Assembly (NCBI RefSeq): GCF_008520305.1
Contig: NZ_ML703266.1
Coordinates: forward strand, 235,542 to 299,541
DNA length: 64,000 nt
Reading direction: 5' to 3'
From: Mesorhizobium sp. SARCC-RB16n
GTDB taxonomy: Bacteria; Pseudomonadota; Alphaproteobacteria; Rhizobiales; Rhizobiaceae
Below, piece by piece: positions 42,557 to 51,711 of this stretch. The notes under the pieces are model-generated. The model made no database searches, was not told the DNA's origin, and was given only the letters and a program-made list of their open reading frames with translations. The position numbers and the translations under genes are program-made. Within the stretch, counting starts at the first letter, position 1. Every line of letters begins with the position of its first letter.

Positions 42557-42868
42557 ATGTCCAAGACCATCGCCAACGCCATTCGCAGCCGTGAGACGTT
42601 CTACGTCACGTGCGGCCAACCCATGTGCAATCATTCACCCAGCTCGACCTGGAGGCGCTAGGCGCCCGCCTGGGGCTCGACCACGGCGCCATGCATAACG
42701 ACCTGGTGAAAGGTGTTCCGGTGCGATCAATGCAAGCAAGCGGGCATGGACCAGCGGCCAGTGTTCTTCACCTGCTTCCCGGATTATGGCCGATTCGATC
42801 GGGAGAGGATTGGCATTGGCACCGAACTTGGCACCGGACAGGCAGGGAAGGGTAGGGACGAGGTAGGA
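42557..42868 (+). pseudogene. Zinc-ribbon-like protein gene with two compensating frameshifts
   Basis: Frame A from ATG 42557 reads MSKTIANAIRSRETFYVTCG then PMCNHS. Homology then passes to frame B, FTQLDLEALGARLGLDHG, AMHNDLVK, and returns to frame A from 42716: FRCDQCKQAG. The first slip fits loss of a T (TGC AAT CAT T-TC), the second a G gain (AAAGGTG). Net frame is restored, but frame A has TAG at 42659-42661 between the lesions. Cysteines C..C and CDQC suggest a zinc ribbon. A decayed cargo gene. Confidence 0.65.
42818..42835. repeat. GGCACC repeats, right end of element 2
   Basis: GGCACC at 42818 and 42830, about 120 bases from attachment copy 3. Partners of the 41344-41360 pair at the other end. 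Confidence 0.6.
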
Positions 42869-42954
42869 TGAAGGCTTGCGAGCGGCAGAGAAAAAGCGGG
42901 GAAAACCGGGCTATTCGGGACCGCAGATGACAGCGCGGGATGGCTTTCACCACG

Positions 42955-42994
42955 TTTCAAGACCGGTGCCTTAAACCGCTGGGCCATCCCTCCG
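42955..42994 (-). repeat. Attachment site copy 3 (tRNA-Ser 5' half), right boundary of element 2
   Basis: 40-base copy with one substitution (CCGCTGGGCC for CCGCTCGGCC). It marks the right end of the accessory region; core genes resume with rlpA about 200 bases on. It should be the original 5' half of the tRNA, displaced by integration. Confidence 0.88.
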
Positions 42995-43203
42995 GTGACT
43001 GCACTGCTCTATGTGCCAGGCGAAGGACAAGCAGCGCCACAATCTTGCCCGGTTCCGGCCACAATCGATTAATACCGTGATAAACAATTCCTGCGCACAA
43101 AGGATCGGGGTTCGAGGCGTCGTTGGCATTGCGAGTGAGTGCTTTGGCTCCTCTGATGGTCGGATACGACGTCTTTGGTTGAGACTTTAGGGGGCAATCA
43201 AGA

Positions 43204-44427
43204 ATGCAGGCTGTGACGCACCCGCGTCTTCGTCGCGTTGCCACAGTTGCGTTGCTGGCAGCATCGGCTGCATTGCTTGCCGCTTGCGCTTCCCAGCCCG
43301 AGCCGAAAGGCATGGTCCACAAGAAGACCCGTTCCAAGGAATATTTCGCCGAGACCGAGTATGGCGTGAAGGCCAGTCCGCGCGCCGCCTTCATGCGGCG
43401 CGGCGGCGGCCGCGACCAGCTTGGCAAGCCCTATCAGGTGCGTGGCAAGTGGTATTATCCCAAGGAAGACAAGAAGTACGCCAAGGTGGGTCTGGCCTCG
43501 TGGTATGGCGACGCCTTCCATGGCCGGCTGACCGCCAATGGCGAGGTCTACGACACGGCGCATCTGACGGCGGCGCATCCGACCATGCCGCTGCCCAGCT
43601 ATGCCCGCGTCACCAACCTCGAAACCGGCAGTTCGGTCATCGTGCGCGTCAACGATCGCGGCCCGTACCATGAGGGCCGCATCATCGATGTCTCGGAGCG
43701 AGCCGCGCAGATGCTGGACTACGACAAGGTCGGCACCGCAAAGGTGAAGGTCGAATATGTCGGCCGCGCGCCGCTGGACGGCAATGACGACCAATACCTG
43801 ATGGCCTCCTACCATCCAGGCAACCGGATACCGGACCCATCGGATGGGCTGCCGACCGGCGTCATGGTGGCCATGAACGGCCCGTCGCCGAGCCTTCCGG
43901 TGGGTGCCGCCGCAGTGCCGTTTCCAGGTCAGCTGACCGATGCCGCGACCCAGGTCCAGGGACAGATGTCGGCGCAATCACCCGCGTTCGGCGATCTGGT
44001 GCTGCCCGATTTCGGGCCGCTCGTGCCGGAACGGCCGGAGATCGGCCTGCCGCCGCAATCGCCGTTCGCCATGGCCTCGCTGTCCTATGCGGATGAACGC
44101 GTCCATCGCGCGGATGTCTTTGCCGCTCTGGACGACAGCGGCTTGTCGCCCGCCGACATCCTGCGGTCGTGGAAAAGGACCAGCCGCCAAGCGGCGCCTT
44201 CCAGTTCCGACTATGTCGCCGCCGGCACGTTCGACGATGCCACCGAAGCCAAACGTGTGGCCTCGGCACTAAAGCCCTTCGGCAGAATAGACATCCAGCG
44301 TTCCGATCTCGACGGCAACGACTGGTATGCGGTCAACCTCTATCCGGACGGCCATGGCGGCCTAGACGAGTTGCTGAAGGCGGCATGGTCGCACGGCGCA
44401 CCCGACGCGCTGGTCGTGCGCGACTGA
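43204..44427 (+). CDS. rlpA: RlpA-family lipoprotein with C-terminal SPOR-like domain
   Basis: 407 residues. Lipoprotein signal with lipobox LLAAC (Cys28). The RlpA double-psi barrel is ASWYGDAFHGRLTANGEVYD, MPLPSYARVTNLETGSSVIV and VNDRGPYHEGRIIDVSERAA (about 95-185), with the conserved DRGP. A variable linker follows. The C-terminus (about 335-407) reads like a SPOR fold: YVAAGTFDDATEAKRVASAL, then RIDIQRSDLDGNDWYAVNL. RlpA is a septal lytic transglycosylase acting on denuded glycan. It heads a cell-wall/replication group with the next genes. Confidence 0.92.
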   Translation: MQAVTHPRLRRVATVALLAASAALLAACASQPEPKGMVHKKTRSKEYFAETEYGVKASPRAAFMRRGGGRDQLGKPYQVRGKWYYPKEDKKYAKVGLASWYGDAFHGRLTANGEVYDTAHLTAAHPTMPLPSYARVTNLETGSSVIVRVNDRGPYHEGRIIDVSERAAQMLDYDKVGTAKVKVEYVGRAPLDGNDDQYLMASYHPGNRIPDPSDGLPTGVMVAMNGPSPSLPVGAAAVPFPGQLTDAATQVQGQMSAQSPAFGDLVLPDFGPLVPERPEIGLPPQSPFAMASLSYADERVHRADVFAALDDSGLSPADILRSWKRTSRQAAPSSSDYVAAGTFDDATEAKRVASALKPFGRIDIQRSDLDGNDWYAVNLYPDGHGGLDELLKAAWSHGAPDALVVRD

Positions 44428-44517
44428 GAGCCGGCTGTCCGCCCGGCAGTTGATCCCTCAGCGAAAAAGCCCGATAGTTTCGGCACGCCGGAGGGGCCGG
44501 CCAACGGGTCGAATTTC

Positions 44518-45681
44518 ATGCAGTTTCGCTTGCTACAGCCTTTCGCCGGGTTTTTTCTCCTCGGCCTCCTGCTTACGCTTTCGCCGGCCCACGCGCAGCT
44601 TTTCGAGACCAAGGCCGCACAGGCCTTCATGATCGATGCCGACACCGGCACGGTGCTGTTTTCGAAAGATGCCGACAAACCCATTCCGCCGGCCTCGCTG
44701 GCCAAGCTGATGACGATGGAAGTGGTTTTCAACGCCCTCAAGTCCGGGCGCCTCAAACTCGACGATACGTTCGTGGTCAGCGAGAACGCCTGGCGCAAGG
44801 GCGGCGCGCCGTCGGGAACCTCGACGATGTTCGCCAAGCTCAAATCGGCGATCCGGCTCGAGGACCTGATCCAGGGGGTGACCGTGCAGGCCGCGAATGA
44901 CGGCTGCATCGTCATCGCCGAAGGCATGGCCGGGTCCGAGGACAATTTTGCCGGAGAGATGACCGAACGGGCGCGCCAGATCGGGCTCAAGACATCGACT
45001 TTCGTCAATTCCACCGGACTGCCGGCGGATGGCCAGCAGACAACCGTGCGCGAATTGGCGCAGCTCGCCCTGCATCTGTGGCGCGAATACCCGGATTTCT
45101 ATCGTTACTATGGCTTGAAGGATTTCACCTGGAACAAGATCTCGCAGAGGAACCGCAACCCGCTGCTGGCGATGGACATCGGCGCCGACGGCCTGGCGGT
45201 CGGCGCCAGCGAGACATCCGGCTTCGGCATCGTCGCTTCGGTCAGCCACGACGGCACGCGGGTGATCGCGGCAATGAGCGGGCTGGCCAATGACAAGGAG
45301 CGTGCCGAAGAGGCGCGCAAACTGCTCGATTGGGGCGTTCGATCGTTCGAGAAGACCGAGATTTTCGCCAAGGACGAGGTGGTCGGAGAGGCCCAGGTGT
45401 TTGGCGGTGCGAAATCCGGCGTGACACTGAAGGCAAAAGGTCCGATCGACATCTTCCTGCCGATCACCAACCGCGACAAGCTGACGGCCAGGATCATCTA
45501 TACCGGTCCGGTCGCAGCCCCGGTGGAGGAGGGGCAACCGGTGGGTGCGCTGCGCGTCTGGATCGGCGATACGCTGAGCCAGGAGACACCGTTGTTCGCC
45601 GCCGAGTCGATCGGCGTCGGCACGTTGCCGCAACGCGCGCTCGATGCCGTCAAGGAACTGGCGATCGGCTGGCTTCGATAG
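44518..45681 (+). CDS. D-Ala-D-Ala carboxypeptidase family protein (S11) with altered SxN and KTG motifs
   Basis: 387 residues with signal peptide (ends SPAHAQ). Penicillin-binding S-x-x-K: SLAK with serine 60 and lysine 63. The second motif, SGN in PBP5, reads AAN (VQAANDGC, residues 125-127). The third, KTG, reads AVG (GLAVGASETSG, residues 227-229). C-terminal PBP5-type beta domain (GAKSGVTLKAKGPIDIFLP) present. These proteins trim pentapeptides in the periplasm; the substitutions make catalytic competence doubtful. The gene sits between rlpA and tmk. Confidence 0.88.
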   Translation: MQFRLLQPFAGFFLLGLLLTLSPAHAQLFETKAAQAFMIDADTGTVLFSKDADKPIPPASLAKLMTMEVVFNALKSGRLKLDDTFVVSENAWRKGGAPSGTSTMFAKLKSAIRLEDLIQGVTVQAANDGCIVIAEGMAGSEDNFAGEMTERARQIGLKTSTFVNSTGLPADGQQTTVRELAQLALHLWREYPDFYRYYGLKDFTWNKISQRNRNPLLAMDIGADGLAVGASETSGFGIVASVSHDGTRVIAAMSGLANDKERAEEARKLLDWGVRSFEKTEIFAKDEVVGEAQVFGGAKSGVTLKAKGPIDIFLPITNRDKLTARIIYTGPVAAPVEEGQPVGALRVWIGDTLSQETPLFAAESIGVGTLPQRALDAVKELAIGWLR

Positions 45682-45761
45682 CACCGACGGCATGGACGTT
45701 TTCCCGAACGCGGACTATCTAGAGCGCAACAATCCACTCAAACACGGATAAAGGCCCTCGG

Positions 45762-46436
45762 TTGACGCGCGGATTTTTCATCACCTTCGAAGGCGGCGAA
45801 GGCGCAGGCAAGTCGACACAGATCGAGCGACTGGCCACGAAGATGCGCGCCAAGAAGTATGATGTCCTGCGCACGCGTGAACCGGGCGGCTCGCCGGGCG
45901 CCGAAGCAGTCCGGCATGTGCTGCTTTCGGGCGCCGCCGAACCGTTCGGGCCGAAGATGGAAGCGCTGCTCTTCGCTGCCGCGCGTTCCGACCATGTCGA
46001 GCAGGTCATCCGTCCGGCGGTCGAGCGCGGCTCCATCGTGCTTTGTGACCGCTTCCTGGATTCCTCGCGTGTCTATCAGGGCGTCACGGGCGGGATCGAT
46101 CCGGCATTCATGGCCATGCTGGAGCAGGTCGCCATCAACGGCATGATGCCCGACCTGACGCTGATCTTCGATATCGACCCGGCGGAGGGTTTGAAGCGCG
46201 CATCATTGCGGCGCGGCAGCGATGCCGCCGCCGACCGCTTCGAAAAGGAGACGCTGGCCATCCACCAAGCCCGCCGCGAAGCGTTCCTGGAGATCGCGGC
46301 GGCAGAGCCGGAACGCTGCATCGTCGTCGATGCATCGGCCGATCCGGACACGGTGGAGGATGTCGTCACGGCGGCCGTGTTCGCGGCACTGGAGGCAAGG
46401 GCGTCCGCGCGCAACAGGCAGGTCGCACCGGTATGA
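45762..46436 (+). CDS. tmk: Thymidylate kinase
   Basis: 224 residues beginning at TTG 45762 ([19 protein letters not shown]); no ATG fits. P-loop GGEGAGKST, the DR motif in [14 protein letters not shown] and lid arginines ([17 protein letters not shown]). Tmk phosphorylates dTMP to dTDP. It overlaps holB by four bases (GTATGA) and begins the tmk-holB-metG-tatD-MBL chain of overlapping genes. Confidence 0.95.
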   Translation: MTRGFFITFEGGEGAGKSTQIERLATKMRAKKYDVLRTREPGGSPGAEAVRHVLLSGAAEPFGPKMEALLFAAARSDHVEQVIRPAVERGSIVLCDRFLDSSRVYQGVTGGIDPAFMAMLEQVAINGMMPDLTLIFDIDPAEGLKRASLRRGSDAAADRFEKETLAIHQARREAFLEIAAAEPERCIVVDASADPDTVEDVVTAAVFAALEARASARNRQVAPV

Positions 46437-47488
46437 TCTTCGAACGCATCGCGCCGGAACAGCATGATACGCTGGACGGCGTGCCGGAACCCGCTGAAAC
46501 GCCGCGCCTGGTCGGGCACGGGCAGGCCGCCGCCATGCTGGCCGCCGCCTATCGCGCGGGAAAACTTCCGCATGCACTGATCTTCGCCGGGCCGGTCGGG
46601 ATCGGCAAGGCGACGCTCGCCTTCCATCTTGCCCACCACCTTTTGAAGTATCCGGCCTTCGACCAGGCGCCCGGTAACCTTGCGGTTCCCGATCCGGCCT
46701 CGCCGCTGTTTCGCCAGATCGCCACCGGCGCGCATCCCGGCGTGCTGCACCTGACCCGCCCCTTGAACGACAAGACCAAGAGCTTCAAGACCGTCGTCAC
46801 CGTCGACGAAATCCGCAAGGTCAGCCGCTTCCTGTCGCTGACTTCGCACGACGGCAGCTACCGGGTGGTGATCGTCGATCCGGCCGACGACATGAATGCC
46901 AATGCGGCCAATGCCTTGCTGAAGAATCTCGAGGAACCGCCTGCACGGACCCTGTTCATTCTCATCGTCCATGCGCCGGGCAGTCTGCTGCCGACGATCC
47001 GCTCGCGCTGCCAGGTGGTGCGGCTGACGCCGCTCGACGCCAGCGAACTGATGGCGGTGCTGGAGACCGCGGAGCCGCCGCCGCCGGACGATCCGGCCGC
47101 GCGAGCCGCACTGGTCGAGCGGGCAGGGGGAAGCGCGCGCAGCGCGATCCTGTTGACGCAGTATGGCGGGCTGGAGATCGCGCAGACGCTCGATGGCCTG
47201 GTGGCGAGGGGAAAGAGCGATATTGCCGGTGCCTACCGCCTGGCCGAGGCCGTCGCGAGCAAAGACCAGGCGATCCAGTTTGAGATCTTCAATCGTCGCG
47301 CGCTGGACCTTCTGTCGGACGCGGCAAGCCAGGCGGCGAGGGCTGGCGATCTCAAGCGGGCCAAAACGCTCTCCGATACTTGGCACGAGGCCTTGGACGC
47401 TATATCTGAGACGGACACCTACAATCTCGACAAGAAGCAGCACGCCCTGACCATGATCGACCGCTTGAATTCTGCAATGCGAATGTGA
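46433..47488 (+). CDS. holB: DNA polymerase III subunit delta prime
   Basis: 351 residues. AAA+ clamp-loader fold: [20 protein letters not shown] (Walker [10 protein letters not shown]), [14 protein letters not shown], and [26 protein letters not shown] (sensor region with the NALLK-LEEPP hallmark). The delta' subunit lacks an active ATPase in many bacteria; here GxxGxGK is kept. Alphaproteobacterial HolB. It overlaps tmk. Confidence 0.95.
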   Translation: MIFERIAPEQHDTLDGVPEPAETPRLVGHGQAAAMLAAAYRAGKLPHALIFAGPVGIGKATLAFHLAHHLLKYPAFDQAPGNLAVPDPASPLFRQIATGAHPGVLHLTRPLNDKTKSFKTVVTVDEIRKVSRFLSLTSHDGSYRVVIVDPADDMNANAANALLKNLEEPPARTLFILIVHAPGSLLPTIRSRCQVVRLTPLDASELMAVLETAEPPPPDDPAARAALVERAGGSARSAILLTQYGGLEIAQTLDGLVARGKSDIAGAYRLAEAVASKDQAIQFEIFNRRALDLLSDAASQAARAGDLKRAKTLSDTWHEALDAISETDTYNLDKKQHALTMIDRLNSAMRM

Positions 47489-47502
47489 CGGCCATTTTTG
47501 GT

Positions 47503-47546
47503 GCATGCCCGTTGCCCCAAAACCGGGGCACTTTTGGGCGGCATGC
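47503..47546. repeat. Single RIME-type palindrome between holB and metG
   Basis: Arms GCATGCCCGTTGCCCCAAAA (47503-47522) and TTTTGGGCGGCATGC (47532-47546). It matches the second palindrome of the repeat at 11966-12009. It is located in the 140-base holB-metG gap, upstream of metG, in a chain of otherwise overlapping genes. Confidence 0.7.
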
Positions 47547-47628
47547 ATTGGTCTCGGGATGGCAATCGCCATTCCGATGCGATATCCACCGCCACGGCTC
47601 CCATTCAGACATTCATGACGGTTCATTC

Positions 47629-49182
47629 ATGTCACGCGACACATTCTACATCACGACCGCGATTTCCTATCCGAACGGCAAGCCGCATATCGGCCATGCT
47701 TACGAGCTGATCGCCACGGACGCGCTTGCCCGCTTCCAGCGGCTCGACGGCAAGCAGGTCTTCTTCCTCACCGGCACCGACGAGCACGGCATCAAGATGC
47801 TGCAGACGGCGAAGAAGGAAGGCATTTCGGCGCGCGAACTGGCTGACCGCAACTCGGCCGAGTTCAAGTGCATGGCAATCGCGCTCAACGCCTCCAACGA
47901 CGATTTCATCCGGACCACGGAGGAGCGGCATTACGCGGCTTCGCAGGCGATCTGGAAGGCGATGGCCGCCAATGGCGACGTCTACAAGGGCGGCTATGCC
48001 GGCTGGTACTCGGTGCGCGACGAAGCCTATTACGGCGAGGAGGAGACCGAAGTCCGTCCCGACAATGTCCGCTACGGGCCGCAGGGAACGCCGGTCGAAT
48101 GGGTCGAGGAGGAGAGCTATTTCTTCCGGCTGTCGGCCTACCAGGACAAGCTCATTGCGCTTTATGAAGACCAGCCCGACTTCATCGGCCCGGCCGAGCG
48201 CCGCAACGAGGTGATGAGCTTCGTCAAGTCGGGCCTGAAGGACCTGTCGATCTCGCGCACCACCTTCGACTGGGGCGTGCCGGTGCCAGGTGACGACAAA
48301 CACGTGATGTATGTGTGGGTCGATGCGCTAACGAATTACATCACCGGCGTCGGCTATCCCGATGAAAAAGCTGACAACTGGCGGTTTTGGCCAGCCGATG
48401 CGCACATCATCGGCAAGGACATCGTGCGCTTCCACGCGGTTTATTGGCCGGCCTTCCTGATGTCGGCCGGCATCCCGCTGCCGAGGCGCGTCTTCGGCCA
48501 CGGCTTCCTGTTCAACCGCGGCGAGAAGATGTCGAAATCGGTCGGCAACGTCATCGACCCATTCACCATGATCGAGCATTACGGCCTCGACCAGGTGCGG
48601 TACTTCTTCCTGCGCGAAGTGCCGTTCGGGCAGGACGGCAGCTACAGCCATGAAGCGATCGTCAACCGCACCAACGCGGATCTGGCCAATGGTCTCGGCA
48701 ATCTGGCGCAGCGCTCGCTGTCGATGATCGCCAAGAACTGCGGCGGCGTGGTGCCGAAGCGCGGCGATCTGGCAGAAGCAGACAAGGTGATCCTGGATCA
48801 GGCGGTCGACGCACTCGCCACCGCGCGCAAGGCAATGGCCGAACAGGGCATCCATCTGGCACTGGCGGCGATCTTCGGCGTGGTTGCGGAAGCCGACCGG
48901 TATTTCGCCGGGCAGGAGCCCTGGGCGCTCAAGAAAACCAATCCGGAGCGCATGGAAACGGTGCTGTGGACGACGGCCGAATTGGTCCGGCGCGTGGCGG
49001 TTCTATGCCAGCCCTTCATTCCGGGCTCGGCCGGCAAGCTGCTCGACCTCCTGGCGGTGCCGGCGGACAATCGCGATTTCGTGCATGTCCACGCCGACCA
49101 TGCGCTTGTGTCCGGCACATCGCTGCCTGCGCCAGAGGGCGTGTTTCCGCGCTATGTCGAACAGACGGACGCGAACGCCTGA
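47629..49182 (+). CDS. metG: Methionyl-tRNA synthetase
   Basis: 517 residues from ATG 47629 ([20 protein letters not shown]). HIGH signature PHIGHAY, KMSKS loop [10 protein letters not shown]. The tail lacks the C-terminal EMAP-like dimerisation domain, as in the short bacterial form. It charges initiator and elongator tRNA-Met. The frame runs to 47485 through the RIME palindrome; the family start is 47629. Its TGA overlaps the tatD ATG. Confidence 0.96.
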   Translation: MSRDTFYITTAISYPNGKPHIGHAYELIATDALARFQRLDGKQVFFLTGTDEHGIKMLQTAKKEGISARELADRNSAEFKCMAIALNASNDDFIRTTEERHYAASQAIWKAMAANGDVYKGGYAGWYSVRDEAYYGEEETEVRPDNVRYGPQGTPVEWVEEESYFFRLSAYQDKLIALYEDQPDFIGPAERRNEVMSFVKSGLKDLSISRTTFDWGVPVPGDDKHVMYVWVDALTNYITGVGYPDEKADNWRFWPADAHIIGKDIVRFHAVYWPAFLMSAGIPLPRRVFGHGFLFNRGEKMSKSVGNVIDPFTMIEHYGLDQVRYFFLREVPFGQDGSYSHEAIVNRTNADLANGLGNLAQRSLSMIAKNCGGVVPKRGDLAEADKVILDQAVDALATARKAMAEQGIHLALAAIFGVVAEADRYFAGQEPWALKKTNPERMETVLWTTAELVRRVAVLCQPFIPGSAGKLLDLLAVPADNRDFVHVHADHALVSGTSLPAPEGVFPRYVEQTDANA

Positions 49183-49982
49183 TGCTCGTCGACAGCCATT
49201 GTCATCTGGACTTTCCGGACTTTGCCGAGGAGCGGGCGGCCATCGTCGCCCGCGCCAAGGCGGCCGGTATCGGCCGCATGGTGACGATCTCCACGCGCGT
49301 GAAGCGGTTTCAGCAAATCCTTGAGATCGCAGAGACTTTCGACGAAGTCTATTGCTCGGTCGGCACCCATCCGCACAATGCCGCCGAGGAACTCGACGTC
49401 ACCGCCGCCGACCTTGTCCGCCTGTCCGCTCATCCAAAGGTGGTGGCGATCGGTGAAGCGGGGCTCGATTATTTCTACGACAAGGCGCCCCGCGAGGCGC
49501 AGGCGCAGGGTTTTCGCGCCCATATCGCCGCCGCTCGCGAGACCGGGCTGCCTCTCGTCATCCATTCGCGCGATGCCGACGAGGATATGGCCGCCATTCT
49601 CGAGGACGAGACCGGGAAGGGCGCCTTCCCGTTCATCCTGCATTGTTTTTCGTCGGGACGGCGGCTCGCCGAGGTCGGCGTGTCGTTAGGCGGCTATGTG
49701 TCGTTCTCGGGCATCCTGACTTTCAAGAACTCGGTCGAATTGCGCGCCATCGCCGCCGATGTGCCGCACGACCGGCTGCTCGTCGAAACCGACGCGCCAT
49801 ACTTGGCGCCGGTGCCGTTTCGCGGCAAGCGCAACGAGCCGGCCTATGTCGCGCAGACCGCCAAGGTACTGGCCGAGATAATCGGTGTCACCGAGGCTGA
49901 AATCGCAGCGGTGACGACCGACAATTTCTTTCGGTTGTTTGGAAAAATGCCACGCCCGGACCAGCGGGCGCTCAATGAGTGA
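49182..49982 (+). CDS. TatD-family metal-dependent hydrolase
   Basis: 266 residues. TIM-barrel metal ligands: DSHCHLDFPDF (HxH), GEAGLDYFYDKAPREAQ (glutamate), VIHSRDADEDM, LHCFSSGRRLAE and VETDAPYLAPVPFRGKRNEP. TatD enzymes act as DNases or related hydrolases. Linked to metG and a MBL protein in most Rhizobiales. The start overlaps metG stop (TGATG) and its end overlaps the next gene by eight bases. Confidence 0.94.
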   Translation: MLVDSHCHLDFPDFAEERAAIVARAKAAGIGRMVTISTRVKRFQQILEIAETFDEVYCSVGTHPHNAAEELDVTAADLVRLSAHPKVVAIGEAGLDYFYDKAPREAQAQGFRAHIAAARETGLPLVIHSRDADEDMAAILEDETGKGAFPFILHCFSSGRRLAEVGVSLGGYVSFSGILTFKNSVELRAIAADVPHDRLLVETDAPYLAPVPFRGKRNEPAYVAQTAKVLAEIIGVTEAEIAAVTTDNFFRLFGKMPRPDQRALNE

Positions 49983-50796
49983 CCGGCTGCGCCTGACCAT
50001 TCTCGGCTGCGGGTCGTCGCCAGGCACGCCGCGCATCACCGGCGACTGGGGCAATTGCGACCCCGCAAATCCCAGGAACCGGCGCATGCGCACGGCCGCG
50101 CTTGTCGAGCGTATTGCCGCCAATGGCGGCCGCACCACCGTCGTCATCGACACCGGGCCGGATTTCCGCGAGCAGATGCTGATGGCTTCAGTCAGGCGCA
50201 TCGATGGCGTGATCTACACTCATCCGCATGCCGACCACATCCACGGCATCGACGATCTGCGCGGCTATGTGCTGGAACAACGGCATCGCATCGACATCCA
50301 TGCCGACGAGCCGACCATGCAGCGGTTGCGCGAGGCGTTCGGCTATTGCTTCCAGACGCCGCCAGGCAGCTCCTATCCGCCAATCGTCGACGCCCACATC
50401 ATCGACCATGCCAGGCCGATCGTGATCGAAGGAGAGGGGGGTGCCCTCACCTTCGAGCCGCTGCCACAGATCCATGGCGACATCATTTCGCTGGGTTTCC
50501 GCATCGGCGGGCTCGCCTACTGTCCCGATATCAGCGACTTTCCCAAGGCCACCGCCGAACGGCTGCGAGGTCTCGAAATGCTGGTCATCGATGCGCTGCA
50601 GTACAACACGCATCCAAGCCATCTTTCGCTTGGCCAGGCGCTGGATTGGATCGGGTTGCTTTCGCCCGGAAAAGCCGTGCTGACGCACATGCACGTGCCG
50701 CTCGATTACGCCGCCGTGATGGCTGAAACGCCCGACAATGTCGAACCAGCCTATGATGGCATGGTGATAGAAATCCCATACGAGTCAGAACGATAG
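49975..50796 (+). CDS. Metallo-beta-lactamase-fold hydrolase (PhnP/RNase Z-like)
   Basis: 273 residues from ATG 49975 (MSDRLRLTILGCGSSPGTPR). The metal site is THPHADHIHGIDDLRG (HxHxDH). Later ligand positions are GLAYCPDISDFP and LTHMHVPLDY. Fold family: MBL-fold phosphodiesterases such as PhnP. The start overlaps tatD. The frame from 49939 gives extra atypical residues. Partner genes suggest a nucleic-acid or nucleotide substrate; not proven. Confidence 0.92.
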   Translation: MSDRLRLTILGCGSSPGTPRITGDWGNCDPANPRNRRMRTAALVERIAANGGRTTVVIDTGPDFREQMLMASVRRIDGVIYTHPHADHIHGIDDLRGYVLEQRHRIDIHADEPTMQRLREAFGYCFQTPPGSSYPPIVDAHIIDHARPIVIEGEGGALTFEPLPQIHGDIISLGFRIGGLAYCPDISDFPKATAERLRGLEMLVIDALQYNTHPSHLSLGQALDWIGLLSPGKAVLTHMHVPLDYAAVMAETPDNVEPAYDGMVIEIPYESER

Positions 50797-51081
50797 AGAC
50801 AGCTGCTCAGCCGGCTTTTCAAGTCGCCGCTCGAATGTTCGACCGTGAGTTCAAAGTCGTGAAGTGGCGGTGTGCTACCGTTCACGATGTTCGCCGCCAA
50901 TGGCCGAAACCGCGGCACTTCCAGGGTTGTGGCTCATACGTCAGTTCCATAATCTATCTTATGCGACTTTCTACCGTGGGTCGCGGGGGTGGTCAATGCG
51001 GTGGCAATTTGTGCCCCAACCTCACTTACAGTTCTGGCGGCTTAAGGTATTCTGAAAGACCTGGGATGGAGATTTTGCAGC

Positions 51082-51612
51082 ATGGCGAAGCTCGTCTTCG
51101 GAATGAACCTGTCCCTGGATGGCTATGTCGACCACCAGGCATTTGGGCCCGATGCCACGCTCTTCCGTCACTGGATCGAGCACGTAAGCGGCCTGACAGG
51201 CAGCGTGTACGGTCGCGGCATGTACGAGGTCATGCGCTATTGGGATGAAGACCATTCGGAGTGGACGCCGGATTTACGCGAGTTCGCGGCGGCATGGCGG
51301 CGGCAACCGAAATGGGTTGTATCGCGCTCGCTGAAGTCGGTCGGCCCTAACGCGACGCTTGTCGAGGGTGACACTGAGGCCGCGATACGCAGGCTGAAAG
51401 ATGAACTGACAGGCGAGATTTCGGTTTCCGGACCAGACCTCGCGCGAAGCCTGACCGACCTTGGTTTTATCGATGAGTATCGCCTCTACTTCCATCCTGT
51501 CGTGCTTGGTCGCGGCAAGCCGTTCTTCGCCGGTCCCCGGCCACCGCTCCGCCTGGTGGCCAGCGACCGGATCGGCAAGGACGTGATCAGGTTGACATAC
51601 GTTCCTGCCTGA
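51082..51612 (+). CDS. RibD C-terminal/DHFR-fold reductase family protein
   Basis: 176 residues. MAKLVFGMNLSLDGYVDHQAFGP opening (KxxxxMxxSLDGY), the segment VYGRGMYEVMRYW, KWVVSRSLKSVGPNATL, EISVSGPDLARSL and DEYRLYFHPVVLGRGKPFF. These are family features of stand-alone DHFR-like proteins (RibD_C), NAD(P)H-binding. Substrate not known. Confidence 0.88.
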   Translation: MAKLVFGMNLSLDGYVDHQAFGPDATLFRHWIEHVSGLTGSVYGRGMYEVMRYWDEDHSEWTPDLREFAAAWRRQPKWVVSRSLKSVGPNATLVEGDTEAAIRRLKDELTGEISVSGPDLARSLTDLGFIDEYRLYFHPVVLGRGKPFFAGPRPPLRLVASDRIGKDVIRLTYVPA

Positions 51613-51711
51613 TCACATGGCTCGCTTGACGGCTCGCACCGACGCGGCAGGAACTTTCTTTGTATCGCCAGTCTGCTTATCACGCTTCGGCTGAACTCAA
51701 GGCCATCAGAA

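Noticed and set aside
46076-47626. 516-codon minus-strand open frame over tmk and holB
   Set aside because: Antisense shadow of two well-defined genes.
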